A stretch of 22,961 bases of DNA, from NCBI GenBank assembly GCA_002367815.1, contig DFDG01000034.1, forward strand, positions 1-22,961. The letters are read 5' to 3'. This DNA comes from Opitutaceae bacterium UBA3033. Its GTDB lineage: Bacteria > Verrucomicrobiota > Verrucomicrobiia > Opitutales > Opitutaceae. This document shows, one piece after another, positions 14,180 through 21,498 of the stretch. The notes below the pieces were generated by a model. That model made no database searches, had not been told where the DNA came from, and was given only the letters and a program-made list of their open reading frames with translations. A program made the position numbers and the translations under genes. The first letter of the stretch is position 1. The number at the start of each line of letters is the position of its first letter.

Positions 14180-15205
14180 ATGACCCAACCCCAAACCGAC
14201 CAGGATATTGAGCAATTGCTCTCACAACCCACGGCGGGTGCGATTGCTGCAGTAAAAGGACTGGATGGGGATTACATGGTGTTGGGCGTAGGCGGGAAAA
14301 TGGGCACATCGCTCGCGGTGATGTTGCGCCGCGCACTCGATGCGGCCGGAAAATCGGCGACGGTGTATGGGGTGTCGCGATTCAGCCGACCGGAAGCCAA
14401 GGCCGATCTGGAGCAATTTGGCGTCACCCCGATTTCGTGTGATCTGGCTGACCCTGATCAAGTCGAGAAACTGCCGAAAGTGGCCAATGTTCAATATCTG
14501 GCCGGTCAGAAATTTGGCACCGCTGGAGCACCGGATGAAACTTGGATTCAAAATACCATCGTGCCATCAATCGTGGGGCGGAAGTTCAAGCATTCCCGCA
14601 TCGTCGTGTTTTCAACCGGATGTGTTTATCCTTTTGTACCGATCAGTGGTCCGGGCGCCAATGAGTCGACCCCGGTGGCATTTCTTGGTGAATACGCCAG
14701 CACCTGCGTAGGGCGGGAGAGGGTCTTCACCCATTTTGCCCGCAAAAACAATTCGCAGCAATTGATCTACCGGCTGAATTATTCGGTGGAGTTGCGCTAT
14801 GGTGTGCTGGTGGATATTGCCGCCAAAGTACTGAAAGGTGAGGCCGTGGATGTGACCATGGGCTCGTTCAACCTCATCTGGCAGGGCGATGCCTGTGCCC
14901 GGGCCATCCAATGTTTCCAACACGTGGCCAATCCGCCGAAGATATTGAATGTGACGGGACCGGATAAGATTTCGATCCGCTCCGTGGCGGAAAAATTCGG
15001 CCAGTTGTTCGGCAAATCTGCCGTGATCACAGGCCAAGAAGCTGAATCGGCTTGGATTGCGGATGCGAGTGAATCGATCCGCTTGTTTGGGCCGGTGGAG
15101 ACTTCACTGGCAACGATGATGCAAATGGTTGCTGACCATCAGCTCACCGGTGGCAAACTCTTGGGTAAACCAACGCATTTCGAAACCCGCGACGGAAAGT
15201 ATTAA
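14180..15205 (+). CDS. NAD(P)-dependent epimerase/dehydratase (extended SDR) with altered YxxxK motif
   Basis: A 341-residue extended-SDR protein. The Rossmann glycine motif is VLGVGGKMGTSLA (about residues 34-46), followed by acidic and charged cofactor-specificity residues (YGVSRFSRPEA) and the strand-5 motif VVFSTGCVYPF. Where extended SDRs have catalytic Y-x3-K, this protein has EYASTCVGRER, so the lysine is replaced by cysteine while the following G-R-E is retained. The reaction is probably oxidation or epimerisation of a sugar or sugar acid, but the loss of lysine means the mechanism may differ. It is the first gene of a seven-gene operon; the stop is two bases before the next start. 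No Shine-Dalgarno site is seen before ATG 14180. Confidence 0.8.
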   Translation: MTQPQTDQDIEQLLSQPTAGAIAAVKGLDGDYMVLGVGGKMGTSLAVMLRRALDAAGKSATVYGVSRFSRPEAKADLEQFGVTPISCDLADPDQVEKLPKVANVQYLAGQKFGTAGAPDETWIQNTIVPSIVGRKFKHSRIVVFSTGCVYPFVPISGPGANESTPVAFLGEYASTCVGRERVFTHFARKNNSQQLIYRLNYSVELRYGVLVDIAAKVLKGEAVDVTMGSFNLIWQGDACARAIQCFQHVANPPKILNVTGPDKISIRSVAEKFGQLFGKSAVITGQEAESAWIADASESIRLFGPVETSLATMMQMVADHQLTGGKLLGKPTHFETRDGKY

Positions 15206-15207
15206 TC

Positions 15208-16254
15208 ATGGATCTTAGCCAACACCTGAAAGAGGGATACGTCATTCCGGCCCAACCGCTCGCGCTCGATGCGCAGCGCAAATTTTCCGAACGCCACCAA
15301 CGTGCGATCACCCGCTATTATGTGGCGGCCGGGGTGGGAGGATTGGCGGTAGGGGTGCATTCCACCCAATTTGAAATCCGCGAACCGCAACATGGCCTTT
15401 TCAAGCCGGTGCTCGAATTGGCGGCACAGACGATCGACGAGGAACTGTCAGTGGCGCCACGACCATTTATCAAGATTGCTGGATTGTGTGGTCGCACCGA
15501 GCAGGCACTGGCCGAAGCGGAGATTGCATTGGGTTACGGTTACCAAGCCGGACTGTTAAGTCTGGGCGCCTACAAAAACGACACCGAGGAAGAGATGCTG
15601 GCGCATTGCACCCGGGTCGCGGCCGTGATTCCGGTCATTGGGTTTTATCTGCAACCGGCCGCAGGCGGGCGTTTGTTGGGTTATAGTTTTTGGCGGAAGT
15701 TCGCGGAGATCCCCAATGTCATCGCGATCAAGATGGCTCCCTTCAATCGTTACCAAACGATCGATGTGGTGCGGGCGGTAACGGAGAGTGGGCGCGATGA
15801 TTTGATTCTTTATACCGGCAATGATGACAGTATCGTGGTCGATCTTTTCACACCGTTTACCTTTGATGTGCAGGGCAAGCTAGTGACTCGTCGGATTGAG
15901 GGAGGCCTGCTGGGGCACTGGGGCGTATGGACCCATGCGGCGGTGAAGTTGCTCAACGAAATCAAGACCGCCCGTAAGAGCGGTTCGCTGGATGCGGCTT
16001 GGTTGGACAAGGCGATTGCAGTCACGGATATGAATGCCGCGCTCTTTGATTCCGCCAATAAATTTGCCGGTTGTATCCCGGGCATTCTGGAAGTGCTCCG
16101 TCGGCAGGGCTTAGTGCCGACGATCAACTGCCTTAATCCTCACGAAGCACTTTCGCCCGGTCAGGCGGAAGAATTGGACCGGGTCTGTCGGGCTTATCCA
16201 AACCTGATCGACGACGAATACGTGGCAGCCAATCGAGACAAGTGGTTGGCCTGA
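15208..16254 (+). CDS. Dihydrodipicolinate synthase (DapA)/N-acetylneuraminate lyase family protein
   Basis: A 348-residue class I aldolase of the DHDPS superfamily. The Schiff-base lysine is in NVIAIKMAPFN, and the conserved tyrosine in GFYLQPA takes the place of the Y-x-x-P motif. The usual G-T-T-G-E substrate loop is changed to GVHSTQFE, and the protein is about 50 residues longer than DapA, so it is unlikely to be the lysine-pathway enzyme. Family members cleave or dehydrate 2-keto-3-deoxy sugar acids or sialic acid. With UxuA in the same operon, a 2-keto-3-deoxy-acid aldolase or dehydratase is the best guess (inference). Start ATG 15208, two bases after the epimerase stop. Confidence 0.82.
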   Translation: MDLSQHLKEGYVIPAQPLALDAQRKFSERHQRAITRYYVAAGVGGLAVGVHSTQFEIREPQHGLFKPVLELAAQTIDEELSVAPRPFIKIAGLCGRTEQALAEAEIALGYGYQAGLLSLGAYKNDTEEEMLAHCTRVAAVIPVIGFYLQPAAGGRLLGYSFWRKFAEIPNVIAIKMAPFNRYQTIDVVRAVTESGRDDLILYTGNDDSIVVDLFTPFTFDVQGKLVTRRIEGGLLGHWGVWTHAAVKLLNEIKTARKSGSLDAAWLDKAIAVTDMNAALFDSANKFAGCIPGILEVLRRQGLVPTINCLNPHEALSPGQAEELDRVCRAYPNLIDDEYVAANRDKWLA

Positions 16255-16258
16255 TAAT

Positions 16259-17413
16259 ATGAATTTCCCCCCTGTTTCCTTGCCGCAATCCGGTGAAGAG
16301 TTGCTGGCGCAGATGATTTCATTTGAAACGGTCAATCAGATATTCGGTGGGCCGAGAGGTGGCGAAGAAGCACTAATCAAGCATCTGGAAAAACTGGCTG
16401 CGGCGTGGGGATTGAAGACGCGCCGGATGAGTGTGCCGCAAGGAGGGGACAATCTATTTGTTTCATGCGAAATTTCACCCGACGCGCCATGGTTGTTGTT
16501 TGAAAGTCATGTCGATACGGTCAGCACCATAGGCATGTCGGTGGATCCATTAATCGTGAAAGTAGAAGACGGTCGCATATATGGCCGGGGTGCTTGCGAC
16601 ACCAAGGGTTCGGGCGCGGCGATGTTTTGGGCCTTGCAGGATTATGCCCATGGGGCGGTGCGACCACACAATGTGGGTTTGGTCTTTGCCTTGGATGAAG
16701 AAGCGCGGATGACCGGAGCGAAGGCATTTGCCGCCACCGAGTTGAAAGAATTTTTGCCGAACTTGCGGGGAATGATTGTCGGTGAACCCACGCTCATGGG
16801 CCCGGTGGTGGCGACCAATGGGGTCATCCGCTGGAAAACCATTACCCGGGGCAAGGCGGTTCATTCCTCCGTGCCGGCGAAAGGTTGTTCAGCCATTTCG
16901 GCAATGCTCAATGTAGTTGAGGCACTGGAATCCCGCTACGCGCCCACAGTAACCAAGCGACATCCCATGACCGGTAGTGCGGCGATGAGTGTGAACGTGA
17001 TGCGCGGCGGCACGCAGGTAAATATCATCCCGGCGTACTGTGAAATTGAGTGCGACCGGCGAACGGTGCCCGGTGAGACCGAAGCCCAAGTTTGGGCCGA
17101 ACGGGACGCGATCCTGGCTGGGATGAAAGTGGAGCACACCGATCTGTATGTGGTGCCTTCAATGTCCGACGAGATTTCGCGGGACTTTCTGAGTATGCTC
17201 CAACCGGTGCTGGCTCGGCACGGACTTGAGGTCGAAGGTCGGGGCGAACCCTATGTGACCGATGCCAGCCATTTTACGGCGATGGGCGCACCCACGATCG
17301 TGCTTGGTCCCGGCGACATTGCCCAAGCGCATACGAAAGATGAGTGGTTGGGGTGCGATCAGTTGGCATTGGCGACTGCCGTGTATGGAGACCTGATGCG
17401 CTGTGAGGTTTAG
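16259..17413 (+). CDS. M20-family metallopeptidase/deacylase (ArgE/DapE type)
   Basis: A 384-residue di-zinc hydrolase of the M20/ArgE/DapE group, which removes acyl groups from amines or splits small peptides. Motifs in order are the H-x-D ligand (ESHVDTVS), the bridging aspartate (GRGACDTKGS), the catalytic glutamate pair (ALDEEARMTG), the next ligand region (VGEPT), the dimerisation-domain arginine segment (ECDRRTVPGE), and the last histidine ligand (AQAHTKDEW). All expected ligands are present, so it should be active. In this operon its likely task is removal of an N-acyl group from an amino-sugar or amino acid part of the substrate (inference). Start ATG 16259, four bases after the previous stop. 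Confidence 0.88.
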   Translation: MNFPPVSLPQSGEELLAQMISFETVNQIFGGPRGGEEALIKHLEKLAAAWGLKTRRMSVPQGGDNLFVSCEISPDAPWLLFESHVDTVSTIGMSVDPLIVKVEDGRIYGRGACDTKGSGAAMFWALQDYAHGAVRPHNVGLVFALDEEARMTGAKAFAATELKEFLPNLRGMIVGEPTLMGPVVATNGVIRWKTITRGKAVHSSVPAKGCSAISAMLNVVEALESRYAPTVTKRHPMTGSAAMSVNVMRGGTQVNIIPAYCEIECDRRTVPGETEAQVWAERDAILAGMKVEHTDLYVVPSMSDEISRDFLSMLQPVLARHGLEVEGRGEPYVTDASHFTAMGAPTIVLGPGDIAQAHTKDEWLGCDQLALATAVYGDLMRCEV

Positions 17414-17424
17414 TTGATTTTGCG

Positions 17425-18672
17425 ATGAAACGTATGACCCAAGCTGAAGCGACCTCGACTTTACAAAGTGCGTTGGCGGATGGGCGCAAAGGCGAAACCA
17501 CGGATTTGGCCGCTTGGTTGCGTCGCCATCTTTTTGAGCAGGTGATGCCGTTTTGGGAGCAACATGCGCTTGATCCTCAAGGCGGTATTCTGACCTGCAT
17601 CAATGACCGGGGAGAAGTGCAGAGCACCGACAAATGGCTGTGGAGCCAATGGCGGGCGGTGTGGGTATTCAGTCACATCTACAACAAACTGGATCATGAT
17701 CCCAAGTGGTTGGAGCGGGCTCAAGGGATCGCGGAGTTTTGTTTGAAAAACGGTTGGTTGGAAAAGGAGCAGGGTTGGGCGCTTTTACTGGCTCAGAACG
17801 GAGCGGTGCTCCGCGGTTATGAAAGTATCTATACCGATGGATTTGCGGTATATGGCCTCGCTGAATTATTTCGAGCGACAAAGGAAAAGCGTTACCGGGA
17901 GTGGGCCGGTCGCACGGCTGATGCTGCGTTGGAAAAACTGCAGCATCCTTATGATCAGTTGCCGCATTTCCCATATCCGATTCCGCTCGGGGCCAAGGCG
18001 CATGGGGTGCCGATGATTTGGTCGCACGTGCTGGCCGATTTGGGTGAGGCGTTGGGTGAGCCTCGTTATCTTTCCGCAGCGCGTCGATTGTCGGCGGAGA
18101 TATTCAAAGACTTTTACTGCCGGGATAGTGACCGGATTATCGAATTCGTAAAAGAAGGGGGAGGCGTGTTTGCAGATCCCGAAGGGGCGGCCACGGTGCC
18201 GGGCCACGCCGTTGAGGACATGTGGTTTCAATTGCATGTGTTTCAACAGACGGGCATGAAAGACGCGCCGCGCGACCTGGCTTTGCGCTTAATTTTCCGT
18301 CACCTCGAACTCGGATGGGATCAGGCTTCTGGTGGCCTCACTCTGGCAATTGATCGTGAAGGACGCGAGGAGGTGGGGTGGAAATTTGCCGACACTAAAT
18401 TATGGTGGCCGCAGACGGAGGCGCTGTATGGGACCTTACTGGGTTGGCACGAGACAGGGGATACGGCCTATTTCGATTGGTATGAGAAAATATGGCAACT
18501 TTGTCTTGATCACTACGTCGACTGGGAGAACGGCGAATGGCGGCAGAAATTGAATCGTGATCTTTCCCCCATGACCGATGAGATTGCGTTGCCGGTGAAG
18601 GACCCGTTTCACCTGCCGCGCGCGTTGATGCTACAAATCGAATTGCTTGAAGCGCGACAGCGTCAACAGTGA
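17425..18672 (+). CDS. N-acylglucosamine 2-epimerase (AGE) family protein
   Basis: A 415-residue (alpha/alpha)6-barrel epimerase/isomerase. Characteristic segments are the R-x3-W region WLWSQWRAVWVFSHIYN, the catalytic histidine in ATVPGHAVEDMWF, TKLWWPQTEALYG, and the second histidine in PVKDPFHLPRALM. Family members interconvert GlcNAc and ManNAc, epimerise cello- or manno-oligosaccharides, or isomerise free sugars. The position between a deacylase and mannonate dehydratase suggests a 2-epimerase making a manno-configured sugar (inference). Start ATG 17425, 11 bases after the M20 stop. The stop lies ten bases before the uxuA start. Confidence 0.88.
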   Translation: MKRMTQAEATSTLQSALADGRKGETTDLAAWLRRHLFEQVMPFWEQHALDPQGGILTCINDRGEVQSTDKWLWSQWRAVWVFSHIYNKLDHDPKWLERAQGIAEFCLKNGWLEKEQGWALLLAQNGAVLRGYESIYTDGFAVYGLAELFRATKEKRYREWAGRTADAALEKLQHPYDQLPHFPYPIPLGAKAHGVPMIWSHVLADLGEALGEPRYLSAARRLSAEIFKDFYCRDSDRIIEFVKEGGGVFADPEGAATVPGHAVEDMWFQLHVFQQTGMKDAPRDLALRLIFRHLELGWDQASGGLTLAIDREGREEVGWKFADTKLWWPQTEALYGTLLGWHETGDTAYFDWYEKIWQLCLDHYVDWENGEWRQKLNRDLSPMTDEIALPVKDPFHLPRALMLQIELLEARQRQQ

Positions 18673-18682
18673 CGAATCACGC

Positions 18683-19765
18683 ATGAAACTCGGCCTCGGA
18701 CTTTACCGCCACCAACTCAACGATGAGCACTTTCGCTTCGCGGCCCAAGCGGGTTGCACGGCGTTGGTGATTCACCTGGTCGATTATTTTAATCAGGCTC
18801 CGGGCAATGCCAAAGGTGATCAACCCACGGGAGATTTATACGGTTGGGGCAGAGCGGGTGATCCGGAAAAACTTTGGGACCAGGAATTTTTGGCTGATGT
18901 GGTGCGACGGGCAAATGGTCATGGTTTGGCGATCGCGGCGATTGAGAATTTTGACCCCGCTCATTGGTCAGATGTGTTACTAGATGGCCCGCGCAAGGCG
19001 GAGCAATTGGCCAACATCAAGACGATGATCAAACGCGTAGGGGCGGCAGGCATACCATGCATTGGCTACAATTTCAGTTTGGCCGGGGTCGCGGGTCGAA
19101 CGCGTGGAACCTATGCACGAGGACAGGCGGAAGCCGTGGGGATGGAGGGGCCGGTCGATGAGCCGGTGCCGGAGGGATTGGTTTGGAACATGCAGGTGAA
19201 GGAGCAGTTGGGGCCGGGGGTGATGCCGCCCTGCACTCATGAGCAACTTTGGGCCCGATTGAATAATTTTCTGTCGGCTGTATTGCCAGTAGCGGAAGCC
19301 AGCGGAGTGACCTTGGCGGCCCATCCGGATGATCCCCCGATGCCGACGATTCGAGGCACCCCCCGTTTGGTTTACCAACCGCAACTTTATCAGAAACTTA
19401 TCGACCTCTCACCGAGTCCCTCGAATCAACTGGAGTATTGCCTGGGTTCACTCGCTGAGATGACCGAGGGCGATCTCTACGAACACACCGAGGATTATTG
19501 CCGACAGGGCAGGATTGCCTATGTGCATTTTCGCAATGTCCGTGGTAAAGTGCCGCATTACAAAGAGACGTTTGTCGACGATGGAGAAATCGATATGCTG
19601 CGCATCGTGAGAATTCTACATCGCAACAATTTCAAGGGTGTGCTTATTCCTGACCACGCTCCCCAAATGTCATGCCCGGCTCCATGGCATGCCGGGATGG
19701 CCTTTGCTCTGGGTTATATGCGAGCAGCGATGCAATTTGTGGCTCGGGAGGAAAATCAATCATGA
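18683..19765 (+). CDS. uxuA: Mannonate dehydratase (UxuA) family protein
   Basis: UxuA converts D-mannonate to 2-keto-3-deoxygluconate. The 360-residue protein has the family's TIM-barrel motifs: IAAIENFDPAHW, IGYNFSLAG, TLAAHPDDPP (metal histidine), LEYCLGSL (metal cysteine), YVHFRNVRG (metal histidine), and LIPDHAPQM (metal aspartate). All four expected iron/manganese ligands are therefore present. It is slightly shorter than the enterobacterial enzyme (about 390). I chose ATG 18683, just after the AGE stop, because translation from 18647 would overlap that gene and add 12 unrelated residues. The stop TGA overlaps the next start (ATGA). Hexuronate isomerase and a 2-keto-3-deoxygluconate kinase are not in the window. 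Confidence 0.9.
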   Translation: MKLGLGLYRHQLNDEHFRFAAQAGCTALVIHLVDYFNQAPGNAKGDQPTGDLYGWGRAGDPEKLWDQEFLADVVRRANGHGLAIAAIENFDPAHWSDVLLDGPRKAEQLANIKTMIKRVGAAGIPCIGYNFSLAGVAGRTRGTYARGQAEAVGMEGPVDEPVPEGLVWNMQVKEQLGPGVMPPCTHEQLWARLNNFLSAVLPVAEASGVTLAAHPDDPPMPTIRGTPRLVYQPQLYQKLIDLSPSPSNQLEYCLGSLAEMTEGDLYEHTEDYCRQGRIAYVHFRNVRGKVPHYKETFVDDGEIDMLRIVRILHRNNFKGVLIPDHAPQMSCPAPWHAGMAFALGYMRAAMQFVAREENQS

Positions 19766-20529
19766 CAACACCTTCAGTTTATTCGCTGGCCGGTCGCACC
19801 GCGCTGGTAACCGGCGGGGGCACCGGCATCGGGTTGGCCATTGCCAAGTGTCTGGCGGCGTCCGGAGCCGAAGTCATCGTCGCAGGGCGCCGCAAACGCG
19901 AACTGAACCAAGCCGTGAAAGAAATTGGTGGAGCTGCCACCGCACTGGTGATGGACGTTAACGATACGGCTGCGATGCCCGAACTGGTTAAAGGATTACG
20001 CACCAAACATGGTCCGATCGATATTCTGATCAACAACGCGGGTATATCATTGAAGAAGCCCTTCGTAGACACAACGGGGCCCGAATTGCATAGTATTTTG
20101 CAGACCAATGTGATTGGGGCACTGGCACTCACCCGTGCACTGCATCCGCAATTGCGCGTATCCGGTCATGGCTCCGTGGTGTTTATCAGTTCGATGGCGG
20201 CATTGATGGGCGTCCCATGGGTGTCGGCGTATTCGGTGGCGAAATCCGCCATCACCGGTGCAGTGAGAACTTTGGCCGTGGAATGGGGTGCCGATGATGG
20301 GATCAGGGTAAACGCCGTGGCTCCCGGTTGGATTGATACCGCGATGTCGCAGCAGGCTTTGAATAATGATCCGGCGCGAAAAGGGAAAATCATCAGTCGC
20401 ACGGCACTCGGACGGTTGGGTGAAACCGAGGATATTGGTTGGGCGGTTGCTTACCTCTGTTCACCGGCGGCGAAATTTATCACCGGCACCGTCATGCCGG
20501 TGGATGGTGGCGCGAGCATGGGATTTTAA
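19762..20529 (+). CDS. SDR-family oxidoreductase (fructuronate/gluconate dehydrogenase-like)
   Basis: A classical SDR of 255 residues. It has the cofactor motif TGGGTGIG, ILINNAG, the catalytic serine in VVFISSMA, Y-x3-K in SAYSVAKSA, and the C-terminal FITGTVMPVDGG. This class includes gluconate 5-dehydrogenases and alternative D-mannonate oxidoreductases that stand in for UxuB. Directly behind uxuA, it probably forms the mannonate dehydratase substrate or a related hexonate (inference). Start ATG 19762 overlaps the uxuA stop by four bases and has a good ribosome binding site, GGGAGG, about ten bases upstream. A start at 19672 would lie inside uxuA. Confidence 0.88.
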   Translation: MTTPSVYSLAGRTALVTGGGTGIGLAIAKCLAASGAEVIVAGRRKRELNQAVKEIGGAATALVMDVNDTAAMPELVKGLRTKHGPIDILINNAGISLKKPFVDTTGPELHSILQTNVIGALALTRALHPQLRVSGHGSVVFISSMAALMGVPWVSAYSVAKSAITGAVRTLAVEWGADDGIRVNAVAPGWIDTAMSQQALNNDPARKGKIISRTALGRLGETEDIGWAVAYLCSPAAKFITGTVMPVDGGASMGF

Positions 20530-20542
20530 CCCGAAAGATTTA

Positions 20543-21472
20543 ATGCAAAACGACCCACCCTATACCGGATTCTTCGACTTACAGGTGAATGGTTTTGTCG
20601 GAGTGGATTTCCAGCAACCGGACATTGACCATGCGGCAATGACCAGGGCGGTTGACGGATTGTTGGCTCATCGGACCGATCGCATTCTCTTCACATTGAT
20701 CACGGATAAGATCGATTCACTGTGTGCCAAACTGGCGAACATCGAGAAGTTTTGCGCGGCTGATCCTAAAATTGCCCGCATGGTTGTCGGGTATCACATC
20801 GAGGGGCCTTATATGAGCCCGTTACCTGGATTTCACGGGGCGCATGATCCCGCCTTGATGAAGGCTCCGGATACGGGCGAATTCGAAATGTTGCAGGAAG
20901 CGGCCAAGGGAAAAATCCGCCTGATCACCATCGCCCCGGAGCAACCCAATTCGCCTGAGTTTATCAAATACATCACCGATCGGAAAGTGGTCGCCTCAAT
21001 CGGACATTCCGATGCCGATGATCGGCAGATTGATGAGGCGATCGCAGCCGGACTTTCCATGTGCACCCATTTGGGCAATGGCATGCCCGTGCAAATGCAT
21101 CGTCACGAGAATATCATGCAGCGCTTGCTCGCCCGAGATGAATTATATGCGGCCTTTATCCCCGATGGAATCCACATTCCCGGGGGAGTTTTTCAAAATT
21201 ATATTCGGGCGAAACCACGGGACAAAGTGATCTTCACGACCGACTGTATGTCCGCGGCAGGAGCAGGGCCGGGACGTTTTCGTATCGCGCGTTTCGAGGT
21301 TGATGTTGGGGCCGATGGTGTGGTCCGCGAACCGGGTAAACCCAACTTTGCCGGTTCATCCTTAACGATGGATGCCGGGGTGGAGAATATCCGCAAATTT
21401 CTGGGATGGAATGAGGCGGAGATTCACGAGGCTTGTTCCACGCGGGTGGCAACCAGCTTGGGTCTCGAATGA
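20543..21472 (+). CDS. N-acetylglucosamine-6-phosphate deacetylase-like protein, barrel domain only
   Basis: NagA-family amidohydrolase of 309 residues. Barrel motifs are all visible: GFFDLQVNGFVGVDF, YHIEGPY, GFHGAHDP, ASIGHSDAD (metal histidine), CTHLGNGMP (metal histidine), PDGIHIP, VIFTTDCMSAAG (catalytic aspartate) and AGSSLTMD. Ordinary NagA is about 380 residues with a beta-sandwich built from both termini; here the protein starts right at the first barrel strand and ends at the last helix. It should still hydrolyse an N-acetyl or similar group, but phosphate specificity cannot be inferred, and no kinase or NagB accompanies it. Start ATG 20543; the frame is open further upstream but that overlaps the SDR gene. 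It is the last gene of the operon. Confidence 0.85.
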   Translation: MQNDPPYTGFFDLQVNGFVGVDFQQPDIDHAAMTRAVDGLLAHRTDRILFTLITDKIDSLCAKLANIEKFCAADPKIARMVVGYHIEGPYMSPLPGFHGAHDPALMKAPDTGEFEMLQEAAKGKIRLITIAPEQPNSPEFIKYITDRKVVASIGHSDADDRQIDEAIAAGLSMCTHLGNGMPVQMHRHENIMQRLLARDELYAAFIPDGIHIPGGVFQNYIRAKPRDKVIFTTDCMSAAGAGPGRFRIARFEVDVGADGVVREPGKPNFAGSSLTMDAGVENIRKFLGWNEAEIHEACSTRVATSLGLE

Positions 21473-21473
21473 C

Positions 21474-21498
21474 CTGAGGAATCGGGCCGGCTCCTCAG
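21474..21498. terminator. Candidate bidirectional terminator between nagA-like and eno
   Basis: CTGAGGA (21474-21480) and TCCTCAG (21492-21498) form a 7-bp stem with an 11-base G+C-rich loop, in the 22-base gap between convergent genes and running into the enolase stop codon. There is no T run, so it may be weak. Confidence 0.35.

Noticed and set aside
20366..20542. Extended N-terminus for the NagA-like protein
   Set aside because: It overlaps the SDR gene in another frame, is Arg-rich and has no resemblance to the NagA beta-sandwich.
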